This document shows, in pieces, positions 24,768 to 32,980 of a stretch of DNA of 64,000 nt (within the stretch, counting starts at the first letter, position 1; each line of letters starts with the position of its first letter). Position numbers and translations under genes: made by a program. Source of the stretch: Brevibacterium atlanticum. Its GTDB lineage: Bacteria > Actinomycetota > Actinomycetes > Actinomycetales > Brevibacteriaceae. Where the stretch lies: the NCBI RefSeq assembly GCF_011617245.1, contig NZ_CP050152.1:186001-250000 (forward strand), written 5' to 3'. Below the pieces are notes generated by a model. It ran no database searches. It was given only the letters and a program-made list of their open reading frames with translations, and was not told the DNA's origin.

Positions 24768-26138
24768 TCAGTCTTCTTCGAGGGCGGCGGCCTGCTTGGC
24801 GGCGACGTCCTCTTCGCGTTCGAAGTACTTCTCGGCGACCGGGCGGACCAGGGCGTTGGCGATGAAGCCGATGATCAGCGCGCCGACCATGATGAACATG
24901 CCGGGTGTGTAGAGTTCGGGGCCGGACTTGCCGGCCGCCTCGCCGGCCTCGACGACGGAGTTGACGATGAGCGGACCGGCCACACCGGCTGCCGACCATG
25001 CGGTGAGCAGTGCGCCGTGGATGGCGCCGACCTGGTACACGCCGAAGAGGTCCTTGAGGTAGGCGGGGATGGTGGCGAACCCGCCGCCGTAGAAGGAGAT
25101 GATGATCAGCGTGGCGAGGACGAAGAGGATGATCGATCCGCCGCCGAAGAAAGCGACGAGGAGGTAGAGGATCGCCCCGACGCCGAGGTAGAGCATGTAG
25201 TTGTTCTTCCGGCCCAGGTAGTCCGAGGTCGTCGACCAGATGAAGCGCCCGCCCATGTTGCCGATCGAGAGCAGTCCGACGAAGCCTGCGGCGGCGGCCG
25301 CGGTGATGCCGAAGTAGGCCTGGATCATCGGGGCGGCGTTCTCGAGGATGCCGATGCCCGCGGTGACGTTGAGGAACAGGACGACCCAGAGGAACCAGAA
25401 CTGCGGGGTGCGGATGGCATTGCGCACCGAGACGTTGCCCTTCGTCTGCATCGGCTTGGCCGCGACCTTCGAGGGGTCGAAGCCCTTCGGCGTCCATTCG
25501 GGGTGGGGGACGCGGATGACGAACGCGCCGGCGGCGATGACCACGGCGTAGACGATGCCGAGGGTGATGAAGGTCGGGGTCAGGCCGGCGACGAGGTTCT
25601 CGGGTTCGGCGCCTCCGCCGTAGAGGGCCATGAGCTGGTTCGACATCGGGCTGGCGATGAGCGCACCGCCGCCGAAGCCCATGATCGCCAGTCCCGTGGC
25701 CAGTCCGGGACGGTCCGGGAACCACTTCATCAGGGTCGACACCGGCGAGATGTAGCCGATGCCCAGGCCGATTCCGCCGATGACGCCGTAGCCTAAGTAG
25801 ACCAGCCACAGCTGACCGGTGACGATGCCGAGCGAGGCGATGAAGAAGCCGACGACCCAGCAGGTCCCGGCCGCGACCATCGAGGCTCGCGGTCCGTTCT
25901 TCTCGACCCAGGGGCCGAAGACCGCCGAGGAGATGCCGAGCATGAGGATCGCGATGGAGAAGATCCAGCCGATCGAGACCTCACCGGCGTCGAAGTGGTC
26001 CATGAAGGGGATCTTGAAGACGCTGAAGGCGTAGACCTGGCCGATGCACAGGTGGATGGCCAGTGCGGCCGGTGGGATCAGCCACCGGTTGAAGTTCTTC
26101 GGCGCGACGATCGCCGAGCGCGTGAGAATGGAAGCCAC
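24768..26138 (-). CDS. OFA-family MFS transporter (oxalate/formate antiporter-like)
   Basis: A 456-residue, twelve-helix major facilitator beginning VASILTRSAIVAPKNFNRW. Segments such as GQVYAFSVFKIPF, GIGLGIGYISPVSTLMKWFPDRPGLATG (in parts) and GNMGGRFIWSTTSDYLGRK fit the oxalate:formate antiporter family, which exchanges small carboxylates. I choose GTG at 26138 because AAAGGA stands 8 bases upstream; the ATG at 26180 would add 14 residues. The substrate cannot be read from sequence. It is followed by the single-helix partner gene. Confidence 0.85.
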   Translation of the reverse strand: MASILTRSAIVAPKNFNRWLIPPAALAIHLCIGQVYAFSVFKIPFMDHFDAGEVSIGWIFSIAILMLGISSAVFGPWVEKNGPRASMVAAGTCWVVGFFIASLGIVTGQLWLVYLGYGVIGGIGLGIGYISPVSTLMKWFPDRPGLATGLAIMGFGGGALIASPMSNQLMALYGGGAEPENLVAGLTPTFITLGIVYAVVIAAGAFVIRVPHPEWTPKGFDPSKVAAKPMQTKGNVSVRNAIRTPQFWFLWVVLFLNVTAGIGILENAAPMIQAYFGITAAAAAGFVGLLSIGNMGGRFIWSTTSDYLGRKNNYMLYLGVGAILYLLVAFFGGGSIILFVLATLIIISFYGGGFATIPAYLKDLFGVYQVGAIHGALLTAWSAAGVAGPLIVNSVVEAGEAAGKSGPELYTPGMFIMVGALIIGFIANALVRPVAEKYFEREEDVAAKQAAALEED

Positions 26139-26343
26139 GGGAAGTCCTTTTCTGTCTGTACCACGGGTCATCGTCGACACCGTTCAGCGGACGGACGATG
26201 CGGTCGGCGGTGGACCGAACGATATCCCCTAAAGGGTAGATGGCACTCACAGAAAATGCGAGGAACACTCAGCGTTTTGTTCAGAAACGGCGCGGGGTTC
26301 CGCCCGTTGGGACGGAATCAGCGGCTCAGAGGTGGAGTATCAC

Positions 26344-27141
26344 TCACAGGTTGATCGTGACGTCGGCCTTCTTGCGCAGCTTCTTCGCGTACTTCTGGGT
26401 CGCCTCGGTCGACTTCTGCTGCTTCACCTGCTCCTTGAGCTGGGGACGCATCTCGTCGATCGAGGGCATCTCCTGCTGCTGTCCGCCCTGCTGTGCCATC
26501 TGCTCCTGCTGGGACTTCGCCTGCTCGTAGGCCTGGCCGATCTCTTCGCCGCTGACCTTGAACTCGCCGTATTCGTCCTCGACGAGGCCTTCGATCTTCA
26601 GCTGGTTCGACAGCTCCGAGCGGACCTTCTTCTCATCCATGCCCTGGTCCTTCATGGACTTGAGGAAGTCCTTCTCGCTCATCTGTCCGGACTGGGCGGA
26701 TTCCTTGAGGGCTTTGTCGATGTCTTTGTCGGAGACCGAGATATCGCGCTTGTCGGCTTCCTGCGTGAGCACCTTCGTGCTCACGAGATTCTCCGCCGTC
26801 TGCTTCTTCAGATCCTTCTCATCGACGGGCTGGCCCGACTGCTGGGCCTGCATCTGCATCTGCTGGTACTGGGTCTCGAAGAGGGGGACGAACTCGTCCT
26901 TCGTGATCTTCTCGCCGTTGACCTCGGCGACGACTTTCGGGATGTCCTTCGTGCTCGGTTTGCCCTGTCCGGATCCGTCCTGCCCGGAGGCATCGGCGCC
27001 GGGGGACTGCTCGGCGGCTGCCGAGGACTCTTGTGACTTCGCATCGCCGCCTTCGTCTCCGCCGCTACCGCATGCGGCCAGAGCCACAACGGACACGGAC
27101 ATGGCCAGGCCCAGCAACCACCGGTTGGTTCGCACAATCAC
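26344..27141 (-). CDS. SurA N-terminal-domain lipoprotein
   Basis: A 265-residue secreted lipoprotein with signal peptide and lipobox VALAAC (Cys24). A Ser/Ala/Gly-rich spacer follows, then a SurA_N-like chaperone domain (about residues 65-215) starting IPKVVAEVNGEKITKDEFV. The protein stops after a charged helix and a short strand (KKADVTINL) and shows no parvulin PPIase domain, so it is more likely a chaperone than an isomerase. It stands alone, and the 160-200 bp gaps on both sides show no other gene. Confidence 0.85.
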   Translation of the reverse strand: MIVRTNRWLLGLAMSVSVVALAACGSGGDEGGDAKSQESSAAAEQSPGADASGQDGSGQGKPSTKDIPKVVAEVNGEKITKDEFVPLFETQYQQMQMQAQQSGQPVDEKDLKKQTAENLVSTKVLTQEADKRDISVSDKDIDKALKESAQSGQMSEKDFLKSMKDQGMDEKKVRSELSNQLKIEGLVEDEYGEFKVSGEEIGQAYEQAKSQQEQMAQQGGQQQEMPSIDEMRPQLKEQVKQQKSTEATQKYAKKLRKKADVTINL

Positions 27142-27371
27142 TCCTGCTCTTGGGATCAGCCTGCCAGGCTAACAGGGCCGATTCACCGAAGAATGTGTGG
27201 AGTATGTGTGTCCCTTGGCAAGGGCCGCTGAGTGGGTTGTCGGTGTCTGGGGCGAGCGTCGCTGGGACGGTCGCGGTGAGGGCTGACTCGCGTCAGCCTC
27301 GGCGGGTACACTGCGATGACCGAGACGATGCGGACGCGGATCCGCGGGATCCGCGGCGAAGGGAGCCGATC

Positions 27372-27728
27372 ATGGAATCGACGTTTCGCGGGGTGTTCCT
27401 CACCTGCACCGACGCCGAGGCGACCGCCGCCTTTTACCGTGAGATCGCCGGGTTGGGTCTGACGACCGCCGGCAGCGACGAGTACACGTATTACGTCGTC
27501 GACGCGGGTGGGGTGCAGCTGGCCCTGCACAGCGCCGAGGCGTTCGCCGACTATGCGTTCCCGCCCGTGGCCGAATCGAATCTCACCCACCTCTACTTCC
27601 GGATCCCCGATCAGGGCGAGTTCCTCGAACGCGTCCGGCATGCCGGCGCCCCGTTGATCGCCGTCGACGACGTCGTTGTCACGGTGGAGGACCCCGACGG
27701 GCGGAAGGTCATGTTCGGGACGGCGTGA
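27372..27728 (+). CDS. VOC-superfamily (glyoxalase/dioxygenase fold) protein
   Basis: A 118-residue single VOC domain. It begins MESTFRGVFLTCTDAEATAAFY, continues with YYVVDAGGVQLALHS and ends VVVTVEDPDGRKVMFGTA, the typical two beta-alpha-beta-beta-beta halves. Metal ligand candidates are His in LALHSAE and Glu/Asp in VEDPDG. Function within the superfamily cannot be assigned. GAAGGGAG precedes the ATG at 27372. A hairpin repeat follows the gene. Confidence 0.8.
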   Translation: MESTFRGVFLTCTDAEATAAFYREIAGLGLTTAGSDEYTYYVVDAGGVQLALHSAEAFADYAFPPVAESNLTHLYFRIPDQGEFLERVRHAGAPLIAVDDVVVTVEDPDGRKVMFGTA

Positions 27729-27741
27729 GGTGGACTTCTGA

Positions 27742-27811
27742 CCGAGACAACGGTGGAGCTCCGAGACCACGGTGTCTGCACAGGTGTTTCGGCGCTTCAC
27801 CGTAGTTTCGA
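27742..27811. repeat. 70-bp intergenic hairpin repeat, copy B
   Basis: Left arm CCGAGACAACGGTGGAGC at 27742, right arm ending CTTCACCGTAGTTTCGA at 27811, with the same spacing as copies A and C. It is the most diverged of the three. It lies between the convergent VOC and epoxide hydrolase genes and may act as a terminator there. Confidence 0.8.
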
Positions 27812-27835
27812 AGGAAGGTTCCTGTTCCAGGTGCT

Positions 27836-29077
27836 TCAGCGGTTCGCGGCGAGGATTGCTGAGAGTCCGGCTCTGAGGTCGGCGACGAACTCATCCGACA
27901 TTTCGAGTGAGGGGAAGTGTCCGCCGCGCTCGGCAGCTGTCCACCGCACGATGTTGCGGTACCTGTGTTCGGAGAGGGCGCGGGGATACTTTTCGATGTC
28001 GGATGGGTACATCGTGATTGCGGTGGGAATGTCGACACGCAGCTCAGGGTCGAGTGAATTGTGACTTTCGAAATAGATCCGCGCCGAGGAGGCGCCTGTG
28101 CGCATCAGCCAGTACAGGGAGACGTTGTCGAGCAGGCGGTCGCGGGAGATCGTCTCGAAGGGGGAGTCTTCGGTGTCCGTCCACTCGGCGAACTTGTCAA
28201 GGATCCACGCGAGTTGGCCGACAGGCGAGTCGACGAGGGCGTAGCCGATAGTCTGCGGTCGCGTCGCCTGCTGGTACGCATAGGCGGCCCGATTCGTCCA
28301 GAAGTCCTCGGCATCGAGGGCCCAGGCGCGCTCGCCTTCCGTCAGATCTTCGAGTGATGCTCCAGGGACTCCGGGTGCATAGGTGGTGTGGATTCCGATC
28401 AGGTGGTCGGGGAAGCGACCACCGAGGATCGTGGTGATCACCCCACCCCAGTCGCCGCCGAAGGCCGCAAACCGGTCGTAGCCGAGGCGGACCATGAGCG
28501 TCACCCACGCCGCGGCGATTCGGTCCGTGGACCATCCGGTGACACTCGGCCTGTCGCTGAAGCCGAAACCGGGCAGTGACGGCACGACGCAGTGGAAGGC
28601 CGGTGCAGCGGAATCCGTGGGCTCAGCCAGTTCGTCGATGACGTCGACGTATTCGGCGACGCTGCCCGGCCATCCGTGGGTGAGGATCAGCGGGGTCGCG
28701 TCCGATCGGGACGAGCGACGGTGCAGAAAATGGATGCTCAGGCCATTGATGATGGTGCGGAACTGGCCGATACCGTTCAGGCGGTCTTCGAAGTCCCGCC
28801 ACGAGTAGTCTGTTCTCCAGTAGTCGACGAGCTCCATGAGGTCGTTGAGCGGTACGCCTTGGTCCCATCGTCGCGGATCGGGTTGTGGCCGGACAACTGT
28901 CTCGGGTTCGGGCAGCCGTGCCGATTGCAGTCGGGCACGGAGATCGTCGAGTTCGGTCTCGGGAATGTGTGAGGCGAATCCGTGGACCGCTTCATCCTCC
29001 AGGACGGTGTCAGTCTGTTGGGCATTGTCGGCCGGGCGAGCGTCGGCGACTGGTCGAGCGTCGGTGGGTTCGGACAT
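27836..29077 (-). CDS. Epoxide hydrolase with EHN N-terminal domain
   Basis: 413 residues. The N-terminal EHN domain (about 35-145) has FASHIPETELDDLRARL and DLMELVDYWRTDYSW. The alpha/beta hydrolase core follows with oxyanion motif THGWPGS, nucleophile Asp209 in FGGDWGG, and catalytic His near the end (AAERGGHFPSLE). Known reaction: hydrolysis of epoxides to diols through an aspartyl ester. GGAAGG precedes the ATG at 29077. The first 25 residues (Asp/Ala/Thr-rich) are poorly conserved. Confidence 0.9.
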   Translation of the reverse strand: MSEPTDARPVADARPADNAQQTDTVLEDEAVHGFASHIPETELDDLRARLQSARLPEPETVVRPQPDPRRWDQGVPLNDLMELVDYWRTDYSWRDFEDRLNGIGQFRTIINGLSIHFLHRRSSRSDATPLILTHGWPGSVAEYVDVIDELAEPTDSAAPAFHCVVPSLPGFGFSDRPSVTGWSTDRIAAAWVTLMVRLGYDRFAAFGGDWGGVITTILGGRFPDHLIGIHTTYAPGVPGASLEDLTEGERAWALDAEDFWTNRAAYAYQQATRPQTIGYALVDSPVGQLAWILDKFAEWTDTEDSPFETISRDRLLDNVSLYWLMRTGASSARIYFESHNSLDPELRVDIPTAITMYPSDIEKYPRALSEHRYRNIVRWTAAERGGHFPSLEMSDEFVADLRAGLSAILAANR

Positions 29078-29133
29078 CGGTGGTTTCCTTCCACTATGGG
29101 TGTCAGTCGCGCGGAGAGTGCGAACGTGCTCGG

Positions 29134-29967
29134 TCAGCTGGCGGTGTGGATGCGGACTCCGTGTTCGCCGGGGCACACGTGGGGCGCGAGTTCCCATTCG
29201 GGCGTGTAGTCCCCGGTGAATTGCGGCCGGTAGGCGATGGCCGGTTCGGTGAAGAGAGCATCGAGGCGCTCGATCAACTGGTCGCGGACTGCGTCGAAGT
29301 CGTCGATCCGGTCGGCGCTGGGAACGGCGAGGGGCTCGAGTACGCTCATGCCTGTATAGGCGAAGGTGCCGTGGAGCAGGCCAAAGAGGAGCTCTCGCAG
29401 CTCACCGGACTTGCCACGCGGCCCGATGGCCAGCGGACGATCGCCGAGGGTGGTGACGACGAGAGCCCGCTTGCCTGCGAACGGTCCCTGTTCGAAACGG
29501 AGGCGTCGCCCCGAGGCCGGGTCGGTGCCGAACGCGAAGCCGCTGACGAAGACGCGATCGAACCAGCCTTTGAGGATCGCGGGCATTCCGTACCACCACA
29601 AGGGGAACTGAACGATCACGGCATCGGCGCGCCGAAGCTTCTCCTGTTCGCGGGTGATCTCGTGCGGTTGGGTGCCGGCAATGTGCGCGCTGCGGGTGTC
29701 GGCGCTGACGCGGAAGCGGTTGGGTGAGTGAACGGAATCGGTATCGGCCGCCTCGGTGGTCGGTCCATCGGTCTGCGCAGGATGAGCCCCATCGCGACTG
29801 CGCAGGACCGGATCCCAGCCCATGGCGTAGAGATCGGATGTCAGGACGGTGTGCCCGATATCGTGCAGGTGGGTGATTCCCACGCTGCGCAGGCTTCCGT
29901 TGAGTGATCTCGGTTCGGGATGCGCACTGAGCCAGAGGACTGTCGAAAGTGTGTCGTTACCTTGCAT
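29134..29967 (-). CDS. Flavodoxin-fold NAD(P)H:quinone oxidoreductase
   Basis: 277 residues. It reads VLWLSAHPEPRSLNGSLRSVG at the start, then REQEKLRRADAVIVQFPLWWYGMPAILKGWFDRVF (in parts), the FMN-site loop of the Flavodoxin_2 family. It probably reduces quinones or electrophiles with NAD(P)H. It is divergent from an HxlR regulator, a common pairing for quinone- or aldehyde-responsive reductases. I use the ATG at 29967; an in-frame ATG at 30012 overlaps the palindrome at 30007 and is less likely. Confidence 0.85.
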   Translation of the reverse strand: MQGNDTLSTVLWLSAHPEPRSLNGSLRSVGITHLHDIGHTVLTSDLYAMGWDPVLRSRDGAHPAQTDGPTTEAADTDSVHSPNRFRVSADTRSAHIAGTQPHEITREQEKLRRADAVIVQFPLWWYGMPAILKGWFDRVFVSGFAFGTDPASGRRLRFEQGPFAGKRALVVTTLGDRPLAIGPRGKSGELRELLFGLLHGTFAYTGMSVLEPLAVPSADRIDDFDAVRDQLIERLDALFTEPAIAYRPQFTGDYTPEWELAPHVCPGEHGVRIHTAS

Positions 29968-30006
29968 GGTTCCATCGTTGCCGCCTAGCGTAAGACTGTC
30001 TAGTAC

Positions 30007-30020
30007 GGACATTTCTGTCC
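30007..30020. promoter_or_regulatory. Putative HxlR operator
   Basis: GGACA-TTTC-TGTCC, a perfect 5-4-5 inverted repeat between the divergent reductase and HxlR genes, 15 bp before the HxlR start and 40 bp before the reductase start. Confidence 0.5.
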
Positions 30021-30034
30021 CTGTGGAGGTAGAT

Positions 30035-30370
30035 ATGCGCTTGCCTGTGCGTCGTGCAATGGAGGTCTGCCCTGTCGAGGTCGCGGTCTCAGCGGTCGGC
30101 GGCACGTGGAAGCTCACCCTGATCAAACATCTCCTCGACGGGACGCGTCGATTCAACGAACTCGGCCGCCTGGTGCCTTTGGCGAATACGAAGACCCTCA
30201 CCCGGCAGCTGCGCGAACTCGAGGAGGATGGCCTGGTTCGGCGAGTCGCCTATCCCGAGGTGCCGCCGAGGGTCGAGTACTCACTCACGGACCTGGGGCG
30301 CAGCCTCGAGCCGATCGTGACGGCAATGAACGTCTGGGGCAAGGACTTCGCGGCGAACCGGGCTGACTGA
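30035..30370 (+). CDS. HxlR-family transcriptional regulator
   Basis: A 111-residue winged-helix protein. It starts MRLPVRRAMEVCPVEVAVSA, with Cys12 at the redox/electrophile-sensing position typical of HxlR/YodB proteins. GGTWKLTLIKHLLDGTRRFNEL and TLTRQLRELEEDGLVRRVAYP form the HTH and wing. GTGGAGG precedes the ATG at 30035. It probably controls the divergent quinone oxidoreductase in response to quinones or aldehydes (inference). Confidence 0.88.
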   Translation: MRLPVRRAMEVCPVEVAVSAVGGTWKLTLIKHLLDGTRRFNELGRLVPLANTKTLTRQLRELEEDGLVRRVAYPEVPPRVEYSLTDLGRSLEPIVTAMNVWGKDFAANRAD

Positions 30371-30427
30371 ACACCGCGCGGGCTGACCGAGCCACCGAAA
30401 GACGGACGTATCCTTGGCGGTCGCTCG

Positions 30428-30985
30428 TCACTCACTCGGCTCGTAGGCCGAATATACGATCCCGCTGGGGAAGGGCTTCGACTCGACGAGCCGCAGTCGA
30501 GGCGGCCTGGCTGAGTGCGCCCCGTCGTGGAAGTATCCGCGCCCACGACCCTGCCACACTGGGTAGGTGAACATCCGATACTCATCGACCAGCCCCTCGG
30601 CGATGAGTTCGTGAGCCAGAGTGATGCTGCCGGTGACGATGGCGTCGCGCCCCGCCTCCTCCCGCAGTTGCGCGACCGCCCGCATCGGATCGGAGCTGAT
30701 GATCTGCGTGTTCTGCCAGCCCGGCTCGGTCAGCGTCGAGGACACGACGCGTTTGTCGACCTGGTTCAGGTGTGCCGCGACTCCGGTGGTGTCATCGGTC
30801 TGGGCGGGCCAATAGCTGCGGAAGTCCTCGAACGTCTGCCGTCCGAGGAGCAGCACATCTTCGTTCGCGGACTGCCGCATGAGCTCGGCCGTGAGCTCCT
30901 CGTCCTGTGCCTGCGGATCGAACCAGTCGTCGAGCATCTCGACACGTCCGTCGAGGGTGATGTTCTGAGTGATGATGATGCGCAC
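30428..30985 (-). CDS. RibD C-terminal/DHFR-like reductase family protein
   Basis: 185 residues starting VRIIITQNITLDGRVEMLDDWF, the first strand and loop of the DHFR-like RibD_C fold. LLLGRQTFEDFRSYWP and DAIVTGSITLAHELIAEGLVDEYRMFTYPVWQGRG (in parts) are the NADPH-binding parts. Members reduce pterin- or riboflavin-type substrates, but most are uncharacterised. I choose GTG at 30985 because GAGGAG precedes it; the ATG at 31000 is an alternative. The cofactor-binding glycines are present. Confidence 0.85.
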   Translation of the reverse strand: MRIIITQNITLDGRVEMLDDWFDPQAQDEELTAELMRQSANEDVLLLGRQTFEDFRSYWPAQTDDTTGVAAHLNQVDKRVVSSTLTEPGWQNTQIISSDPMRAVAQLREEAGRDAIVTGSITLAHELIAEGLVDEYRMFTYPVWQGRGRGYFHDGAHSARPPRLRLVESKPFPSGIVYSAYEPSE

Positions 30986-31195
30986 GGTCGGTCTCCTCAT
31001 CGAGTGGCGCGGGTGATCAACACTACTTGCCCGGTGAGAACTGCGATAGAGGGCGACGAGACTCAGCGAAGAACTGGACGAGGTCCTCGCGCATGTCGGG
31101 GTCGTGCACTGTTCGTGATCGGGGCATAGATTGGTGTGAGATCCCATCGAGAACGGTCCGCGCCGACCGGACTCCACCACCTGATAAGGAGCCCC

Positions 31196-32398
31196 ATGAC
31201 CACCCCGGATTTCCGCACCGAAGCGCAGGGCCACCTCGGCGATCTCATAGCACTGCGACGTACACTCCACGCGAATCCCGAACTCGGCTACGATCTTCCC
31301 TTCACTCAGCAGACGGTGCTCGACGAGCTCGCCGGGCTGGGACTCGAGATCACTAGGGGTGAGTCCCTGACCTCGGTGGTGGCCGTCCTCAAGGGCGGAA
31401 AGCCAGGACCCGCGGTGCTGCTGCGCGGGGACATGGACGCACTGCCGGTCGCCGAGGACACCGGCCTGGACTTCGCGTCGACGAACGGGAACATGCACGC
31501 GTGCGGGCACGACCTGCACACGGCCGGACTCGTCGGCGCCGCCCGCCTGCTCGCCGCGCACCGGGAGGAGATCCCCGGTTCGATCATCTTCATGTTCCAA
31601 CCCGCCGAGGAGGTCGACGGCGGGGCCGAACCGATGATCGCAGAGGGCGTGCTCGAGGCCGCGGGAGTCCCCGTCGTCGCGGCCTACGGCGTCCACGTCG
31701 AAGCCGATGTGCGCGGCCGCTTCACGACGAAGGGAGGCCCGCTCATGGCCGGATTCGCCGACCTCAGCCTGACCATCCACGGCGCCGGCGGGCACAGCAG
31801 CCAACCGCAGGCGACCCGCGATCCCGTACCCGCGCTCGCCGAGGTGGTGCTGGCGCTGAATACGATGACCGGCCGGTCCTTCGACATCTTCGACCCCGTC
31901 GTCGTCTCGGTCACCCAGCTCGAAGCGGCGCAGGCGAGCAACGTCATCCCCGACTCGGCGAAGCTCACCGCCTCCATCCGCTTCCTCTCCGCCGAATCGC
32001 TGGCGCTGCTGCAGAAGCGGGTGAGTGAGATCGCCGAGAACATCGCCCGCGCTCATCGCTGCACTGCCGAGGTGGACTTCCAGGTGGGGTTCCCCGTGAC
32101 CGTGAACAACCCCGCCGAGTCAGCGGTCGTCCTCGACCGGTTGGGCTCGGTGTTCGGGTCCGAGCGGGTCGTGGAGATGGAGCATCCGCGGATGGGGTCC
32201 GAGGACTTCTCGTTCGTGCTCGAGAAGGTGCCGGGCACATTCGTCTTCCTCGGGGCGACGCCCGAGGGCATCGACCCGGACGCGGAGACGAACCACTCAC
32301 CGCGGGTGCAGTTCGACGACGGACTGCTCGGAGATCAGTCCGCTGCGCTGGCCCACCTCGCATTCGTGCGGTTGGAGGATGAGGCTGCGCGGCGCTGA
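31196..32398 (+). CDS. M20 family amidohydrolase (hippurate/IAA-amino acid hydrolase-like)
   Basis: 400 residues. Metal-site motifs are LLRGDMDALPVAEDTGLDF, MHACGHDLHTAGLVGAA and PAEEVDGGAEPMI; the dimerisation domain lies between about 180 and 295; near the end HPRMGSEDFSFVLEKVPG is the final metal-site block of the M20D group. Such enzymes remove N-acyl groups from amino acids. AAGGAG precedes the ATG at 31196. No adjacent gene indicates the substrate. Confidence 0.9.
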   Translation: MTTPDFRTEAQGHLGDLIALRRTLHANPELGYDLPFTQQTVLDELAGLGLEITRGESLTSVVAVLKGGKPGPAVLLRGDMDALPVAEDTGLDFASTNGNMHACGHDLHTAGLVGAARLLAAHREEIPGSIIFMFQPAEEVDGGAEPMIAEGVLEAAGVPVVAAYGVHVEADVRGRFTTKGGPLMAGFADLSLTIHGAGGHSSQPQATRDPVPALAEVVLALNTMTGRSFDIFDPVVVSVTQLEAAQASNVIPDSAKLTASIRFLSAESLALLQKRVSEIAENIARAHRCTAEVDFQVGFPVTVNNPAESAVVLDRLGSVFGSERVVEMEHPRMGSEDFSFVLEKVPGTFVFLGATPEGIDPDAETNHSPRVQFDDGLLGDQSAALAHLAFVRLEDEAARR

Positions 32399-32422
32399 GA
32401 TGCCTGCGCTGACGGGGCTGCC

Positions 32423-32492
32423 TCGAGACAACGGTGGAGCGCCGAGACCACTGTGTGTGCATGGGCGTCTCGGCGCTCCACCGTTGTTTCGA
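32423..32492. repeat. 70-bp intergenic hairpin repeat, copy C
   Basis: Left arm 32423-32447 (TCGAGACAACGGTGGAGCGC...) and right arm 32468-32492 (TCTCGGCGCTCCACCG...) pair almost perfectly. This is the best-preserved copy. It lies 25 bp past the M20 gene stop, between two convergent genes. Confidence 0.88.
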
Positions 32493-32541
32493 CGAAGCTG
32501 GGTTCAGCTCGCCGTGCCTCGTCGCTGCGTTGTCGGCGTTC

Positions 32542-32593
32542 TTTGGTCATTCCACCGTGATCTGGGCGAGGAAACCACGGTGGAATGACCAAA
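32542..32593. repeat. Perfect 18-bp inverted repeat
   Basis: TTTGGTCATTCCACCGTG (32542-32559) and its exact complement (32576-32593) surround a 16-base loop. It lies 50 bp from hairpin copy C. It may be a terminator for the convergent fdhA transcript, or a separate repeat type; compare 40900-40940. Confidence 0.75.
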
Positions 32594-32883
32594 CAATCGC
32601 TGCCCCACGCCCCAGATTATCCCGGTGAGTGGCGGTGACATGAGTGCGGGAGTGTGCAGGCGCAATCGGACGCTGAAGAGTCATCGACAGACAGCATCCG
32701 GTTGCGCCCACTTCTCGGCAGCCGACCGCCCGACCCGCGCCTTGAGAGGAGCGGGTCGGCCGGTGGCTTCGAGTTCTCGACGTTCCACTCTCGTCTCGCA
32801 GCCATGAGAGAGGCACGAGCGGAACGTGAGTCTGGGGTGCCTGAGGCTGTAACGAAGGCCGGCAGCTGCGTCGACGGCCCCAA
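32594..32883. other. Gene-free stretch between convergent genes
   Basis: I see no convincing coding frame, RNA or further hairpin in this 290-bp part of the 582-bp gap between the M20 amidohydrolase and fdhA. Open frames here lack family resemblance. Confidence 0.6.
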
Positions 32884-32957
32884 GCGGAGGCAGTGCTCCA
32901 GTGGCCCAAGCGACAGGGAGAGCCCCCGGCGGAGGCAGTGCCCCAGTGCCCCAGGCG
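32884..32957. repeat. 29-bp direct repeat next to fdhA 3' end
   Basis: Units at 32884-32912 and 32929-32957 both begin GCGGAGGCAGTGC and agree at 26 of 29 positions, with a 45-bp period. They lie just beyond the fdhA stop. Confidence 0.7.
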
Positions 32958-32980
32958 GCATGGCCCTTGTCGACAGGGCC

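Noticed and set aside
12525..32492. Hairpin repeats as a CRISPR array
   Set aside because: The three copies are 5-15 kb apart, palindromic throughout and have no regular spacers or cas genes.
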